A model generated the notes under the pieces. It had not been told where the DNA came from and did no database searches. It was given only the letters and a program-made list of their open reading frames with translations. This document shows positions 27,460-36,111 of a stretch of 64,000 nt of DNA, piece by piece (the first letter of the stretch is position 1; each line of letters begins with the position of its first letter). Both the position numbers and the translations under genes were made by a program. The stretch comes from Bdellovibrio bacteriovorus (lineage in GTDB: Bacteria; Bdellovibrionota; Bdellovibrionia; Bdellovibrionales; Bdellovibrionaceae): the NCBI RefSeq assembly GCF_001592755.1, contig NZ_LUKF01000014.1, positions 62,841 to 126,840 on the forward strand, given 5' to 3'.

Positions 27460-28293
27460 ATGGGAATGAGAATTTCTACTAACGTATCAGCGATCAACGC
27501 ACAGAGAACTATGATTACTTCTCAGCGTTCAATCGGTAAATCCATGGAGCAATTGTCTTCTGGATCACGTATCAATAAAGCGGCAGATGACGCTGCGGGA
27601 TTGGCGATCAGTGAAAACTTGAAATCGCAAATCAGATCATTGAGCCAAGCAGGCCGTAACGCCAACGATGGTATCTCAATGGTACAAACTGCAGAGGGTG
27701 GCTTGAGTGAAATCTCGAACATCTTGACTCGTATGAGAGAATTAGGTGTTCAAGCTTCATCTGATACTGTTGGTGACACTGAGCGTGGCTTCTTGGATAA
27801 AGAGGTTCAACAATTAAAAGCTGAAGCTCAACGTATTACTCAAACAACTAAATTCGGAACTACAAAACTTCTTGATGGTTCTGGTGATAAGTTTGACTTC
27901 CAAGTTGGTATCAACAACAACGAAGAAGCAGACAGAATTTCGTTCAATGCAGGTGAAACAGATTCAACAATTGCAGCGCTTGGAATTGATTCTTTCGACT
28001 TCTCTTCCAAAGCGGGTGCGCAAGAGGCTCTTGAGCTAGTGGATAAAGCACAATCTCAAGTGAACGGTTACCGCGCAAATCTCGGTGCCCTTCAAAACCG
28101 CTTGCAATCCACAGTTGATAACTTGGGTGTGCAACATGAGAACATCTCTGCTGCGAACTCTCGTATCCGTGACACTGACGTAGCTGCGGCTTCTGCTGAG
28201 TCGACTCGTAACTCAGTACTGTTGCAAGCAAATACTGCGGTGTTGGCGCAAGCGAATGCGATGCCAAACTCAGCATTGAGATTGATTGGTTAA
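27460..28293 (+). CDS. fliC: Flagellin
   Basis: The 277-residue flagellin opens GMRISTNVSAINAQR and closes SRIRDTDVAAASAESTRNSV, the conserved helical ends that form the filament core. Like its neighbour it lacks a large variable domain. The two are clearly related but diverged, so they are older paralogues rather than a recent duplication. Bdellovibrio carries several flagellin genes that contribute unequally to the sheathed polar filament. Transcription from the FliA promoter at 27263 is expected. Two hairpins and a terminator follow. Confidence 0.97.
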   Translation: MGMRISTNVSAINAQRTMITSQRSIGKSMEQLSSGSRINKAADDAAGLAISENLKSQIRSLSQAGRNANDGISMVQTAEGGLSEISNILTRMRELGVQASSDTVGDTERGFLDKEVQQLKAEAQRITQTTKFGTTKLLDGSGDKFDFQVGINNNEEADRISFNAGETDSTIAALGIDSFDFSSKAGAQEALELVDKAQSQVNGYRANLGALQNRLQSTVDNLGVQHENISAANSRIRDTDVAAASAESTRNSVLLQANTAVLAQANAMPNSALRLIG

Positions 28294-28320
28294 TTAATAA
28301 GAAAATAAAAAGTTTGATCT

Positions 28321-28384
28321 GGGAGGGCACCTCCGTTCCCTCCCGGTACCAACCTACCCAAGGAAGCTGTAACGCTTCCTTGGG
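28321..28384 (+). other. Two strong hairpins after the second flagellin
   Basis: GGGAGGG (28321-28327) pairs with CCCTCCC (28338-28344). CCCAAGGAAGC (28357-28367) pairs with GCTTCCTTGGG (28374-28384). Neither has a T tract, so they may protect the message 3' end rather than terminate. Confidence 0.55.
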
Positions 28385-28394
28385 GTACTAACAG

Positions 28395-28414
28395 GCCTTG
28401 CAAGAAGGCTTTTT
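28395..28414 (+). terminator. Intrinsic terminator after the second flagellin
   Basis: GCCTT, loop GCAAG, AAGGC, then five T residues. Confidence 0.65.
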
Positions 28415-28446
28415 GTATTTGTCCTTACCGTTACTGCAAATGTCGT

Positions 28447-28528
28447 CGGTCAAAAAAGTTCCTCGATAGTATTCGAATTACCAGAAAAATTTTAAGTGAT
28501 CAGAACGTAATGGCGGTTTTTTTGACCG
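28447..28528. repeat. Inverted repeat CGGTCAAAAAA upstream of a small secreted protein
   Basis: CGGTCAAAAAA (28447-28457) and TTTTTTGACCG (28518-28528) are exact inverted copies 60 bases apart, in the region that should hold the promoter of the next gene. Confidence 0.5.
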
Positions 28529-28578
28529 TTGGTTCGTGTCGTATTTTTGTGAATGCCTCACAGAAAACGGAGGTATTT

Positions 28579-28881
28579 ATGAAAATTCTTTTAGCGTCTC
28601 TTTTACTAATGGCTTCTTCATCTGCTTTGGCTCTTGAAAGTCACTATGGCCAAGTTTCAAGATCAGGTCATGTTTGGCACTGTTCTTTAAGCAACCAATC
28701 AGATGAAACATTGAGCATGAAATATGTTGAGTTTGGTTTTTCTCGCCTGGGATCAAAAGGAGAGGATCTAGAAGTTCGCAAGCAGATTGATGAACAGGTT
28801 TATCCAGGCGAGACTTTGACTTCATCGGTCAGAGAGTCTCGTGCTCACGGCGCTTACTTTTGCCGATTCTGGGCTCGCTAG
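28579..28881 (+). CDS. Small secreted protein, function unknown
   Basis: The 100-residue product begins MKILLASLLLMASSSALALE, a clear signal peptide, leaving a mature domain of about 80 residues with two cysteines (WHCSLSN and YFCRFW) that could pair. GGAGG lies 6 bases before the ATG; the longer frame has no such site. I recognise no family. It stands alone between terminators, directly followed by an AGTT repeat tract. Confidence 0.7.
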   Translation: MKILLASLLLMASSSALALESHYGQVSRSGHVWHCSLSNQSDETLSMKYVEFGFSRLGSKGEDLEVRKQIDEQVYPGETLTSSVRESRAHGAYFCRFWAR

Positions 28882-28884
28882 TTA

Positions 28885-28917
<33 letters not shown>

Positions 28918-28940
28918 GCTGCGACGATTTAATAAAAAAT

Positions 28941-28977
28941 AAAAAAGAGCTCTTCAATTCACGAAGAGCTCTTTTTT
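28941..28977. terminator. Bidirectional intrinsic terminator
   Basis: AAAAAAGAGCTCTTC, loop AATTCAC, GAAGAGCTCTTTTTT: a 15-bp perfect stem with A and T tracts, between convergent genes. Confidence 0.85.
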
Positions 28978-29043
28978 ACTGTCTTTCTTTCTATGCAGCA
29001 TGGGTTTCACTTCTGAAACAGAAACCATCCAAAGAACGAAGAG

Positions 29044-30252
29044 TTATTGTGGCTCTACTTTCCAAATTTGACCGCCATCGGTTGCGATGTAAAGATTGCT
29101 ATCGGGACCGATTACCAAAGAGCGCATGCGTGCTGAAGGTAAAGTCGCTGTTGTGGTGGCCTCTCTTTCGCCTGAGCTATTTAGATAAAACACGTCCATA
29201 CGCTGAGCGGCCATCATACCCACCGCCAAGTTTCCTTCCCAAGCGCGCCACTTAGCACCCGTCAAGAAAGTCGCAGGTCCCATACCTTGAGAGTCTGCAT
29301 AAACAACAGTAGGTCGCAAAGCGTTCGGAAATTTTTCGACGTCGGTCATTGGCGTAGGAATACCGCTGGGTTTATTCGAGATGTATCCACAATAGTTGTC
29401 AGCGCAAGTCACGCCAGGCTCTGGTTTCGGATCCCAGCCACCGTTGCCTCCGGGAGTCAAGCGAGTGACTTCATCGCTGTGGTTCGGTCCATGCTCTGCA
29501 ATATATGGCTGACCTGTGGCTGGATGAAAAGTGATGCCTTGAACATTGCGATGTCCAAAAGTGAAGATGCGTGGATCACCTCCCGAGGGCGAGTTATTGC
29601 CGGGGATGCCAGTGCCATTAGTATCAACGCGCAAAACTTTTCCACCCAGTTTCGTGACGTCTTGAGGAAGCGGGCCATTGTGATTATCTCCGGTCGTTAC
29701 GTAAAGATATCCGTTGCCGTCAAAACGAATCCGTCCACCGCTGTGAGATCCCGCGCCACCCCAGTTGTTCGCGGCATTTTTATAGGAAATATCGGTGATG
29801 ATGTCAGTGCGGTTTAAGGCGGTTGATAAATCTTCTGACAATGTCAATTTCACCACCCGGTTGGTGCGCGGGCTAGAAAGATTTGAAGCCATGTAAACGT
29901 AGATCAAACGATTGGAAGCAAAGTTTGGATCTAAAGCCACACCATGCACTCCGGATTGTCCCTCACAAAAAAGATCGTTCGCGACCAGAGAAGATCCCGT
30001 CGTGCCAAAAAGACGAACAATGCTTCCATCGGTTTTACGCATTGAAAGCCCACGGCACTTTTCCGTGAAGAACATGGTTCCGTCAGGAAGGAACGTCAGA
30101 TCCCAAGGATTCTGTAATCCCGTCATGAAATTGGTCTTTACCAACGTGGGTTCACGGGAAGACCCCAGTGATTCTTCCCCACCATTAGAGCTGCCATTCG
30201 CACAAGCCGCCTGCAAGACCACATAGGCTATGAGTAGCTTCTTCAAAGACAT
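29044..30252 (-). CDS. PQQ-dependent sugar dehydrogenase-like lipoprotein
   Basis: The 402-residue protein has a lipoprotein signal (VLQAAC, Cys17) and a six-bladed propeller of the glucose/sorbosone dehydrogenase family: LQNPWDLTFLPDGTMFFTEK, GVHGVALDPNF, GRIRFDGNGYLYVTTGD, HRNVQGITFHP and YIAEHGPNHSDEV. In this family the His in the HGVAL- and HRN-type motifs and nearby Arg residues contact PQQ and sugar. It would oxidise aldose sugars at the cell envelope. No PQQ synthesis genes are in the window, so cofactor may come from the medium or prey. Confidence 0.87.
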   Translation of the reverse strand: MSLKKLLIAYVVLQAACANGSSNGGEESLGSSREPTLVKTNFMTGLQNPWDLTFLPDGTMFFTEKCRGLSMRKTDGSIVRLFGTTGSSLVANDLFCEGQSGVHGVALDPNFASNRLIYVYMASNLSSPRTNRVVKLTLSEDLSTALNRTDIITDISYKNAANNWGGAGSHSGGRIRFDGNGYLYVTTGDNHNGPLPQDVTKLGGKVLRVDTNGTGIPGNNSPSGGDPRIFTFGHRNVQGITFHPATGQPYIAEHGPNHSDEVTRLTPGGNGGWDPKPEPGVTCADNYCGYISNKPSGIPTPMTDVEKFPNALRPTVVYADSQGMGPATFLTGAKWRAWEGNLAVGMMAAQRMDVFYLNSSGEREATTTATLPSARMRSLVIGPDSNLYIATDGGQIWKVEPQ

Positions 30253-30442
30253 CTATCACCTCCATGATTTTTGATAACGAAGCAAGGGTACACAAGGCGA
30301 AGAATCGGTTCAAAGAAATCGCATATGTATGTTGAAGGATGCGTAGGCACAGAAACTGAAAGAGAAGAGCGCTCATAAGAACGAAATAAAAAAGGGAACT
30401 AGCAACCGCCAATTCCCTTGCGAAAGTCTTAAGTCTAAAATC

Positions 30443-30778
30443 CTATTTCTTTTGGCAAGTCACTTCGATAATGTCGCCATCTAACGCCAAACCACCGCGC
30501 CCGTTGGCTTCATAGATCAAAGCCACGCCACGACGAGAGGCTCCGCCGTCAAGATCATTATCTTTGATCGCGATTACACTGCCGTGGTTGTTGTGAGTAA
30601 CCAGGAAACGCTCTTTTGATTCGCTCAAATGATGAATCGTCAAAGTCTCTTCGCCGCCGTCGCGGTCTACAGTAACAAAGTCAAATCGATTCGTTTGAGT
30701 AATACACTCAACACCTGCCGAAGCGGCTTGAACGGAAAAACCGATTGATAAAGCCAGTAACGTAGCCGTGATTTTCAT
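30443..30778 (-). CDS. Small secreted protein, function unknown
   Basis: The 111-residue product has a signal peptide ending AASAG and two cysteines (VECITQ, VTCQKK) placed to join the ends of a small beta-rich domain. AAGGAGAG precedes the ATG. No family is recognised. Confidence 0.68.
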   Translation of the reverse strand: MKITATLLALSIGFSVQAASAGVECITQTNRFDFVTVDRDGGEETLTIHHLSESKERFLVTHNNHGSVIAIKDNDLDGGASRRGVALIYEANGRGGLALDGDIIEVTCQKK

Positions 30779-30975
30779 AAATTCTCTCCTTTTTTTTAAC
30801 GTAAAGATCCGTCTTGAAGAGTGCGAAACCCGTGCCCTTGTTTTAATGCTTTCAATGAGAGCTGGCCTCTGTCAAAGTGCTTGGGAGCAAGACAGGTGAC
30901 GGGGAGGGGCGCTGGACCTTGAAGTGCTGATGTCTCAGATTGAGACGGCTCCAAGAGAACTCGACGGGGTCGTGA

Positions 30976-31003
30976 TAAAGAGATCCAAGGTGAACTCCGA
31001 TAA
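30976..31003 (+). promoter_or_regulatory. Candidate FliA promoter, near-leaderless start
   Basis: TAAAGAGA (30976-30983), 12 bases, TCCGATAA (30996-31003), then 9 bases to the ATG of the papain-like protease. The expected transcription start falls 3-4 bases before that ATG. Confidence 0.55.
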
Positions 31004-31012
31004 GTCTTCATC

Positions 31013-32059
31013 ATGAACGTCATGGGAATACTCTTAATTTTAGCAATGGCTTCGACAGCATACGCCGGTGAAAATTGTTCCACGGTCGATTACCGCAAGG
31101 AACTAGGTCCTAATCGAGACCAAGGCGAACTTAGCTGGTGTTTTGCTTACACCTCTGCCGATCTTATTTCTCAAAGAGTGAAAACCCGGGTTTCCGCAAC
31201 CGATATCGCTTCGACTTTTATTTTGGCCGATCCCTATAAACTCGAAGAGTCGACACAACCTGAAGTGAAAAACTATCTTCAGGAAAATCCTGAAATTTAC
31301 ACACGCCTTCAAGGAATTCGTCTGGCTTCAGCAGGCAAATATGATCCGGAACACATTCTGCGCAAAGAAGGCTTGATGGATACCGGAGGTCAGGAGGACG
31401 CAGCTATCATTCTGGCGAACACCAAAGGTATGTGCACAGAAAAGAATTTTCCGTCGACGGAATCTCACCAGACAAAGTTTTTCAGCCAGATAACGAAACT
31501 CTATAAAAAAAGAAACGAAGCGCATGTAAAACAGAACAACTGTGGTTTGTTTCAGTCCCAAGCCGATTTCACTTCGGCGGTCGTGGATCCTTTTTCTGTT
31601 GCAATCACAAGTGTGTACGAGGATGAACGGGATCGTCGTTGTCAGCGTAAGCCGTGGCCCGTGCCGTTAGTGCCGGTCATGACGAAGTTCGGTGACAGTC
31701 TTGAAGAATATGAAACGCGCATCAAGAAAGGCGAAATCAATAAAGATGACGGGGCAAAAAAACTCTTCGCAACTATTGATCACGCCTTAGAAAATGGTCG
31801 CATCGCAGGTATCGGCTACAATGCCTATTCGCTGATGGCTCCCGAAGAGGGTGAAGATAACAAGCATGGCGATCACTCCAGTGTCATTGCAGCCCGCAAG
31901 ATGATTGCGGGAAAATGTCAGTACTTGATTCGAAATACCTGGGGTAGCGATTGTTCGATCTACTACGCGAAATTTCACAAGCGCTGTGAAAAAGGAAATG
32001 TCTGGGTGACCAAAGAGGAATTGAAAGAGTCCTTGTATAGCGTCGTCTATATGAAATAG
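31013..32059 (+). CDS. Secreted papain-family (C1) cysteine protease
   Basis: The 348-residue product has a signal peptide (cut near AYAGEN). It keeps the C1 active site in order: oxyanion Gln37 and nucleophile Cys43 in DQGELSWCFAY, His288 (GDHSSVIAAR), and Asn308 in the YLIRNTWGSDC segment, which matches the KNSWG motif of papain. There is no pro-region, so it may be made active or be held by another factor. It could degrade prey protein after secretion; that is inference. There is no ribosome site and a FliA-like -10 box ends 9 bases before the first ATG (a second in-frame ATG is at 31022). Confidence 0.85.
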   Translation: MNVMGILLILAMASTAYAGENCSTVDYRKELGPNRDQGELSWCFAYTSADLISQRVKTRVSATDIASTFILADPYKLEESTQPEVKNYLQENPEIYTRLQGIRLASAGKYDPEHILRKEGLMDTGGQEDAAIILANTKGMCTEKNFPSTESHQTKFFSQITKLYKKRNEAHVKQNNCGLFQSQADFTSAVVDPFSVAITSVYEDERDRRCQRKPWPVPLVPVMTKFGDSLEEYETRIKKGEINKDDGAKKLFATIDHALENGRIAGIGYNAYSLMAPEEGEDNKHGDHSSVIAARKMIAGKCQYLIRNTWGSDCSIYYAKFHKRCEKGNVWVTKEELKESLYSVVYMK

Positions 32060-32081
32060 GCCTCGACGAAAGTGATGAAAT

Positions 32082-32109
32082 TCAAGTTCTCTCTCTGAGA
32101 ATCCGATAA
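32082..32109 (+). promoter_or_regulatory. Candidate FliA promoter of the flaG-fliD series
   Basis: TCAAGTTC (32082-32089), 12 bases, TCCGATAA (32102-32109), then 9 bases to the ATG at 32119. No ribosome site is present in the gap. Confidence 0.6.
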
Positions 32110-32118
32110 GAACCTCGT

Positions 32119-32493
32119 ATGAATATCAAAGGAATGATTTCAAATATTCTGCCCAACACTGAGGTTCGCTCTGTCGACCGCACGGGGCAGGCTATTAAGT
32201 CAGATCAGACCAATGATCGCGACGCCAACGGACAAGAGATGTACGGTGGCAATCAAGAACAGCGCGAGCCCATGACCGATGAGCAGCTTGAAAAAGCGAT
32301 GGAGCATCTGCGCAACCTACCCGCAATGAAAGAACACAAGTGGACGGTAGAGCTTGATGCTGATGAAAAAGGTCGCTTCGTTCTCGTGAAAGACAATCTG
32401 GGAACGGTCATCCGTCGCATTCCTGAACTGGAATTGTGGACTCTTCCCTCTGACAACTCTCATCGCGGGCAGTTGTTGAAGCGTTCTGCTTAA
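32119..32493 (+). CDS. FlaG-like flagellar protein
   Basis: The 124-residue product has a variable polar N-terminal half and a C-terminal domain LDADEKGRFVLVKDNLGTVIRRIP, the pattern of FlaG (a beta segment ending in D-x-x-G-x-V-I-R-x-I-P). FlaG proteins affect filament length and are usually found beside fliD, as here. The start is near-leaderless behind a FliA-type promoter. Confidence 0.8.
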   Translation: MNIKGMISNILPNTEVRSVDRTGQAIKSDQTNDRDANGQEMYGGNQEQREPMTDEQLEKAMEHLRNLPAMKEHKWTVELDADEKGRFVLVKDNLGTVIRRIPELELWTLPSDNSHRGQLLKRSA

Positions 32494-32665
32494 TTATTTT
32501 TGTAGTCACAGCAATTGCTTCCTAGATCGACGTCCAGAGAAATCTGCTTCCGTCAAAATCCCTGCCGTCTAAAATCCATTAGAGCCCGGAAATGCACTCC
32601 ACTGGCCCTTTCGAGAGACATTTAATTGACTCACGATTCCTGCCTCACTTTGACACAATGAATTC

Positions 32666-34033
32666 ATGGCAGGAATACGTTTTTCAGGGATGGCCTCTGG
32701 CTTACCACCAAATATCGTTGAGCAGCTGATGGAAGCTGAGCGTATTCCTGTGAAACAAATGGAAGTGCAGAAGACCAAGCAGGAAGACAAATTAAAACTT
32801 GTCACTGAGTTGGAAACAAAAGTCAGCGACATCACCAAAAATCTGGGTGAGCTGACTTCGACAAGCGGATTTATCGACAAGAAATTTGTCAGCGGTGATC
32901 CGAATGTGATCGAGGGACAAGTAGATCCCAATTCGGCAATTCCCGGGGACTATTCGATTGAAGTGGTGCAGTTGGCACAAAAACCAGCAGCGATTTCAAA
33001 CGGTTTTCCCGATAAGAACGAAACGCAAATCGGTGTGGGCTACATCAAGTTCGATACACCCGAAGGCGTGAAAGAAGTTTATATTAACGGCAAGAATTCG
33101 ACGTTAGAGGGCGTGATGAAACAAATCAACGCCGCCAACGTGGGATTGAAAGCGCAAGTTTTGGAAGACCGAAAGGATGCGGATAATCCTTTTAAACTTT
33201 TGATTTCCGGTCTTTCCACAGGAAAAGACAGCCAGGTGACTTTCCCGAAGATTTATCTTTTGGATGGCGACCAGGATATGTACTTCGATCAATCTCGTCC
33301 GGCGCAAAACGCCAAGGTGAAAGTCGACGGGTTTGAAATCGAGCTTCCTGATAATAAATCCACGGATTTGATTCCGGGAGTGACGTTGGATTTTAAATCG
33401 GCGGCTCCAGGACGAGAAATCCGTATGAGTGTGAAAGAAAACTTGGAAGTGATCAGCGGAAAAATCAAAAGTTTCGTTGATTCTTACAATGCGGCCTTGG
33501 ACTTCATCCAAAAGCAAAACAAATTGCAAGCGGGTGACGGGAAAAATCCAAAGCTGGGCCCCTTGGGCGGTGATGGAATGCTTCGTTCCATCGAGAACTC
33601 ACTTCGTCGTGTGATTTTAAATCCGACGATGGGGGTTGATACTCCGATCCGCCGTGTGGGTGAACTAGGTATTGAGTTTAATAGAAACGGTACTTTGAAC
33701 TTCAATCAGGACAAATTCAACAAAGTGTTGAATGCGAACCCGGCGGGAGTCGCCGCCTTCTTCCGAGGCGACGGTTTCAATACGGGCTTCGTGTCGGGAT
33801 TGAAAAGAGAAATCGGAAATCTGTTAAACGGTCAGTTTGGTACGATTGCCAATCGCAAGAAGGGCCTGACAGATCGTATTAATCAGGTCAACGGACGTAT
33901 CGAAACCAAAGAGCGTCAGTTGGAAAGAAAAGAAGAAAGTCTGCGACGTAAATTCGCGGATCTGGAATCGAAAATGTCGGACATGCAGGCGCAACAGGCA
34001 CGTTTCGCGGCAATGGCTCCGAAAGCAGGGTAG
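32666..34033 (+). CDS. fliD: Flagellar filament cap protein FliD (HAP2)
   Basis: The 455-residue protein opens IRFSGMASGLPPNIVEQLM, close to the FliD N-terminal motif, and has a C-terminal coiled coil (about 410-450) needed for export and cap formation. It caps the filament and helps flagellin subunits fold into place. It is followed after 40 bases by fliS. The 170 bases before it hold no clear second promoter, so it is probably read from the promoter at 32082. Confidence 0.95.
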   Translation: MAGIRFSGMASGLPPNIVEQLMEAERIPVKQMEVQKTKQEDKLKLVTELETKVSDITKNLGELTSTSGFIDKKFVSGDPNVIEGQVDPNSAIPGDYSIEVVQLAQKPAAISNGFPDKNETQIGVGYIKFDTPEGVKEVYINGKNSTLEGVMKQINAANVGLKAQVLEDRKDADNPFKLLISGLSTGKDSQVTFPKIYLLDGDQDMYFDQSRPAQNAKVKVDGFEIELPDNKSTDLIPGVTLDFKSAAPGREIRMSVKENLEVISGKIKSFVDSYNAALDFIQKQNKLQAGDGKNPKLGPLGGDGMLRSIENSLRRVILNPTMGVDTPIRRVGELGIEFNRNGTLNFNQDKFNKVLNANPAGVAAFFRGDGFNTGFVSGLKREIGNLLNGQFGTIANRKKGLTDRINQVNGRIETKERQLERKEESLRRKFADLESKMSDMQAQQARFAAMAPKAG

Positions 34034-34073
34034 TTAAGTTAGGAACTTTTTAGAGTTTTAGGTGTGAGGGACT

Positions 34074-34469
34074 ATGAACAAGAATGCGTATCAGAAATAT
34101 AAAACGACGTCGGTACAAAGTGCCAGTCGCGAAAAAATTCTTTTGATGCTCTATGAAGGAGCTATCAAATTCACTAAGCTTGCAATCAAAGCTGCCGAAG
34201 AAAAGAAGATTGCAGACCGTGGAATGAATATCGGCCGTGCTTTCGATATCATCATGGAATTAAACAACACGCTGGACCACAAGGTCGGCGGTGATGTCGC
34301 TATTCAGCTGGAACAGCTTTATATGTTCATGATGGAACAATACACCAAAGCCAACATCTCAGGCGACCCAGAACCTTTAAGAGCCAATCTGAAGCTTCTG
34401 AACACGCTTTATGATGGTTGGGTGCAAGCAGTTGAAAAATTAAAAAAAGAAACAGATAAAGCAGGCTAA
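34074..34469 (+). CDS. fliS: Flagellin export chaperone FliS
   Basis: The 131-residue helical protein has the FliS opening NAYQKYKTTSVQSASREKILLMLYEGA. It binds the flagellin C-terminal helix in the cytoplasm and prevents early polymerisation. Position between fliD and a FliT/FlgN-like gene is the usual order. Confidence 0.95.
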   Translation: MNKNAYQKYKTTSVQSASREKILLMLYEGAIKFTKLAIKAAEEKKIADRGMNIGRAFDIIMELNNTLDHKVGGDVAIQLEQLYMFMMEQYTKANISGDPEPLRANLKLLNTLYDGWVQAVEKLKKETDKAG

Positions 34470-34488
34470 AAATTCCCACGGAGGGGAC

Positions 34489-34914
34489 ATGACTAGGATT
34501 ATCACGTTGTTGAACGAAAAGAATCACTACCTCGAGAAGTTCTATTCACTGAACGAAGTAGAGTTGGCGAATTTTGCTCAAGGGCAATTCGATAACTTGG
34601 AACACTTCTATCAGACTCGTGAAAGAATTCTTGAAGTTCTAAAGTACGTTGATGCACAAATTGAAAAAGTGCACGACGAAGAAGCTCAACAAAACGCAAT
34701 CACTGATGGCGAACGCCGTGAAGTGAAAGAGGCGTTGGCAATCAAGGATGAATACGTTGCCCGCATTATCGAACAAGATATCCAAGTCTTGGCCTGCATC
34801 GAGATGGCGAAAAACTCTATCATCAAAGAATTGCAAGAAGTTCGACGTTCACGCAAAGCGGTGGGAAGCTATAAAAGCAAGACCTTCACTAATCGCTTGA
34901 ACGAAGAGGTCTAG
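34489..34914 (+). CDS. FliT/FlgN-like flagellar export chaperone
   Basis: The 141-residue protein is almost entirely helical and coiled-coil-like, acidic, with the size and place of FliT or FlgN chaperones (after fliS). FliT holds FliD, while FlgN holds the hook-junction proteins; sequence alone does not decide which. A good ACGGAGGGGAC site precedes the ATG. Confidence 0.72.
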   Translation: MTRIITLLNEKNHYLEKFYSLNEVELANFAQGQFDNLEHFYQTRERILEVLKYVDAQIEKVHDEEAQQNAITDGERREVKEALAIKDEYVARIIEQDIQVLACIEMAKNSIIKELQEVRRSRKAVGSYKSKTFTNRLNEEV

Positions 34915-34941
34915 GAAAATATTTCCTGACAAAATCATGAC

Positions 34942-34984
34942 GGCGAGTTCAGGCAAAGAGTCAAATCTCCCTGCTGAACTTGCC
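34942..34984. repeat. Hairpin in the gap before the TPR gene
   Basis: GGCGAGTTCAG (34942-34952) and CTGAACTTGCC (34974-34984) pair at 10 of 11 positions around a 21-base loop. There is no T tract; it may slow transcription between the chaperone and TPR genes. Confidence 0.45.
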
Positions 34985-35059
34985 TCAAATCTAATAGAAA
35001 TGAAATAAAGCTTTGGCATCTGTGTTGCTCCTATCAATCTTTCGAGGAGACCTATTCAG

Positions 35060-36109
35060 ATGTTGGAAAATCAGATCGTTCAAAAGTCCAGTGAAGTTTC
35101 TGGAAGCATTTCAAATACCGAATCCCTAATCGAAGAGTCCGGTAAAATCTATTTTGACCCGCAACAAGCTATCGCGGAATTTGAAGCCGAATCACAAACA
35201 GAAAAAGAAACTTCTGTTCAAGATCCTCGCGTCGCTAAATTTATCCAAAATGCAAAATTGTTGATGAAGCACAAGGAATACGCATTGGCGATGAACCTTC
35301 TTCGTCAGGCCAGCAATGTGGATTCAAAGAACCCTGCCACTTTGCATCTTCTAGCTTCGTGCTTAGAGACAACATCTCGTCTGGGCGAAGCGTTGATTGC
35401 TCGTAAGACTTTGGCAAAAGTCGACTATAATTTCGAGAACATGTGCCGTTACGCCACGACACTTTATAAATTAGGTCGCGATCAGGAAGCTCTAGATAAA
35501 TACTTCGAAGCTTTGGCTATTTTGACTGAAGAAAACGACTACCTTTTCGAAGTCTACAAGAACATGGGGAATATCTTCGTTCGCCAAGGCGATTTTGATG
35601 GGGCGGAAGAGTACTATAATAAGGCCTATACGATGAATTCACAAAGTGACGTGTTGTTGGTGAATTTCGGCACATTGGAAGTTCAAAGAAATGATTTCGA
35701 AAAATCTTTGTACTGTTTCCGTAAGGCCGTAGAAATCAATCCTGAAAATGATAAAGCTTGGGTTGGTCTGGCGATGGTTCACAACCAATTCGGTGACAGC
35801 GACCTTGCCTGGGCGAATATTGAATCTGCGTTAGATATCAATCCCCAAAATCGCACAGCCGTTCACTTGGCGGCAAACTGGGGCTTGCGTGATGGTAAAA
35901 TCCAGAAAGCCATTGATGCCCTTCAAACTTATCTTTCTTCGGTCGAAGAAGACGAGGACATGTCTTTAGTGCTTATCAATCTTTTCTGCTCGGCGGGACA
36001 GGTAGACAAAGCTTTGATCGAGATGGAAAGAGTTCTTTTGTGGAACCCCGATCATAAAGAAGTCCGTACTTTGAAAAAGAAAATTCTTCAGTCGCAAAAG
36101 GTGGCTTAG
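35060..36109 (+). CDS. Tetratricopeptide-repeat protein
   Basis: The 349-residue protein has a polar N-terminal segment of about 60 residues, followed by at least seven TPR helices pairs (for example FVRQGDFDGAEEYYNKAYTM and LAMVHNQFGDSDLAWANIES). There is no signal peptide. TPR proteins scaffold complexes; in many flagellar glycosylation loci a TPR protein sits beside glycosyltransferases, as here. GAGGAGA lies at a slightly long distance from the ATG. The next gene follows after 2 bases. Confidence 0.82.
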   Translation: MLENQIVQKSSEVSGSISNTESLIEESGKIYFDPQQAIAEFEAESQTEKETSVQDPRVAKFIQNAKLLMKHKEYALAMNLLRQASNVDSKNPATLHLLASCLETTSRLGEALIARKTLAKVDYNFENMCRYATTLYKLGRDQEALDKYFEALAILTEENDYLFEVYKNMGNIFVRQGDFDGAEEYYNKAYTMNSQSDVLLVNFGTLEVQRNDFEKSLYCFRKAVEINPENDKAWVGLAMVHNQFGDSDLAWANIESALDINPQNRTAVHLAANWGLRDGKIQKAIDALQTYLSSVEEDEDMSLVLINLFCSAGQVDKALIEMERVLLWNPDHKEVRTLKKKILQSQKVA

Positions 36110-36111
36110 TC

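Noticed and set aside
30796-31083. 95-codon minus-strand frame before a small secreted protein
   Set aside because: Overlaps the papain-like gene start and its FliA promoter; Pro/Ser/Arg-rich with no motif. A shorter version cannot be fully excluded.
32090-32105. THI-box word CTGAGA near 32094
   Set aside because: It is the spacer and edge of the FliA promoter; the other TPP riboswitch segments are missing and the downstream gene is flagellar.
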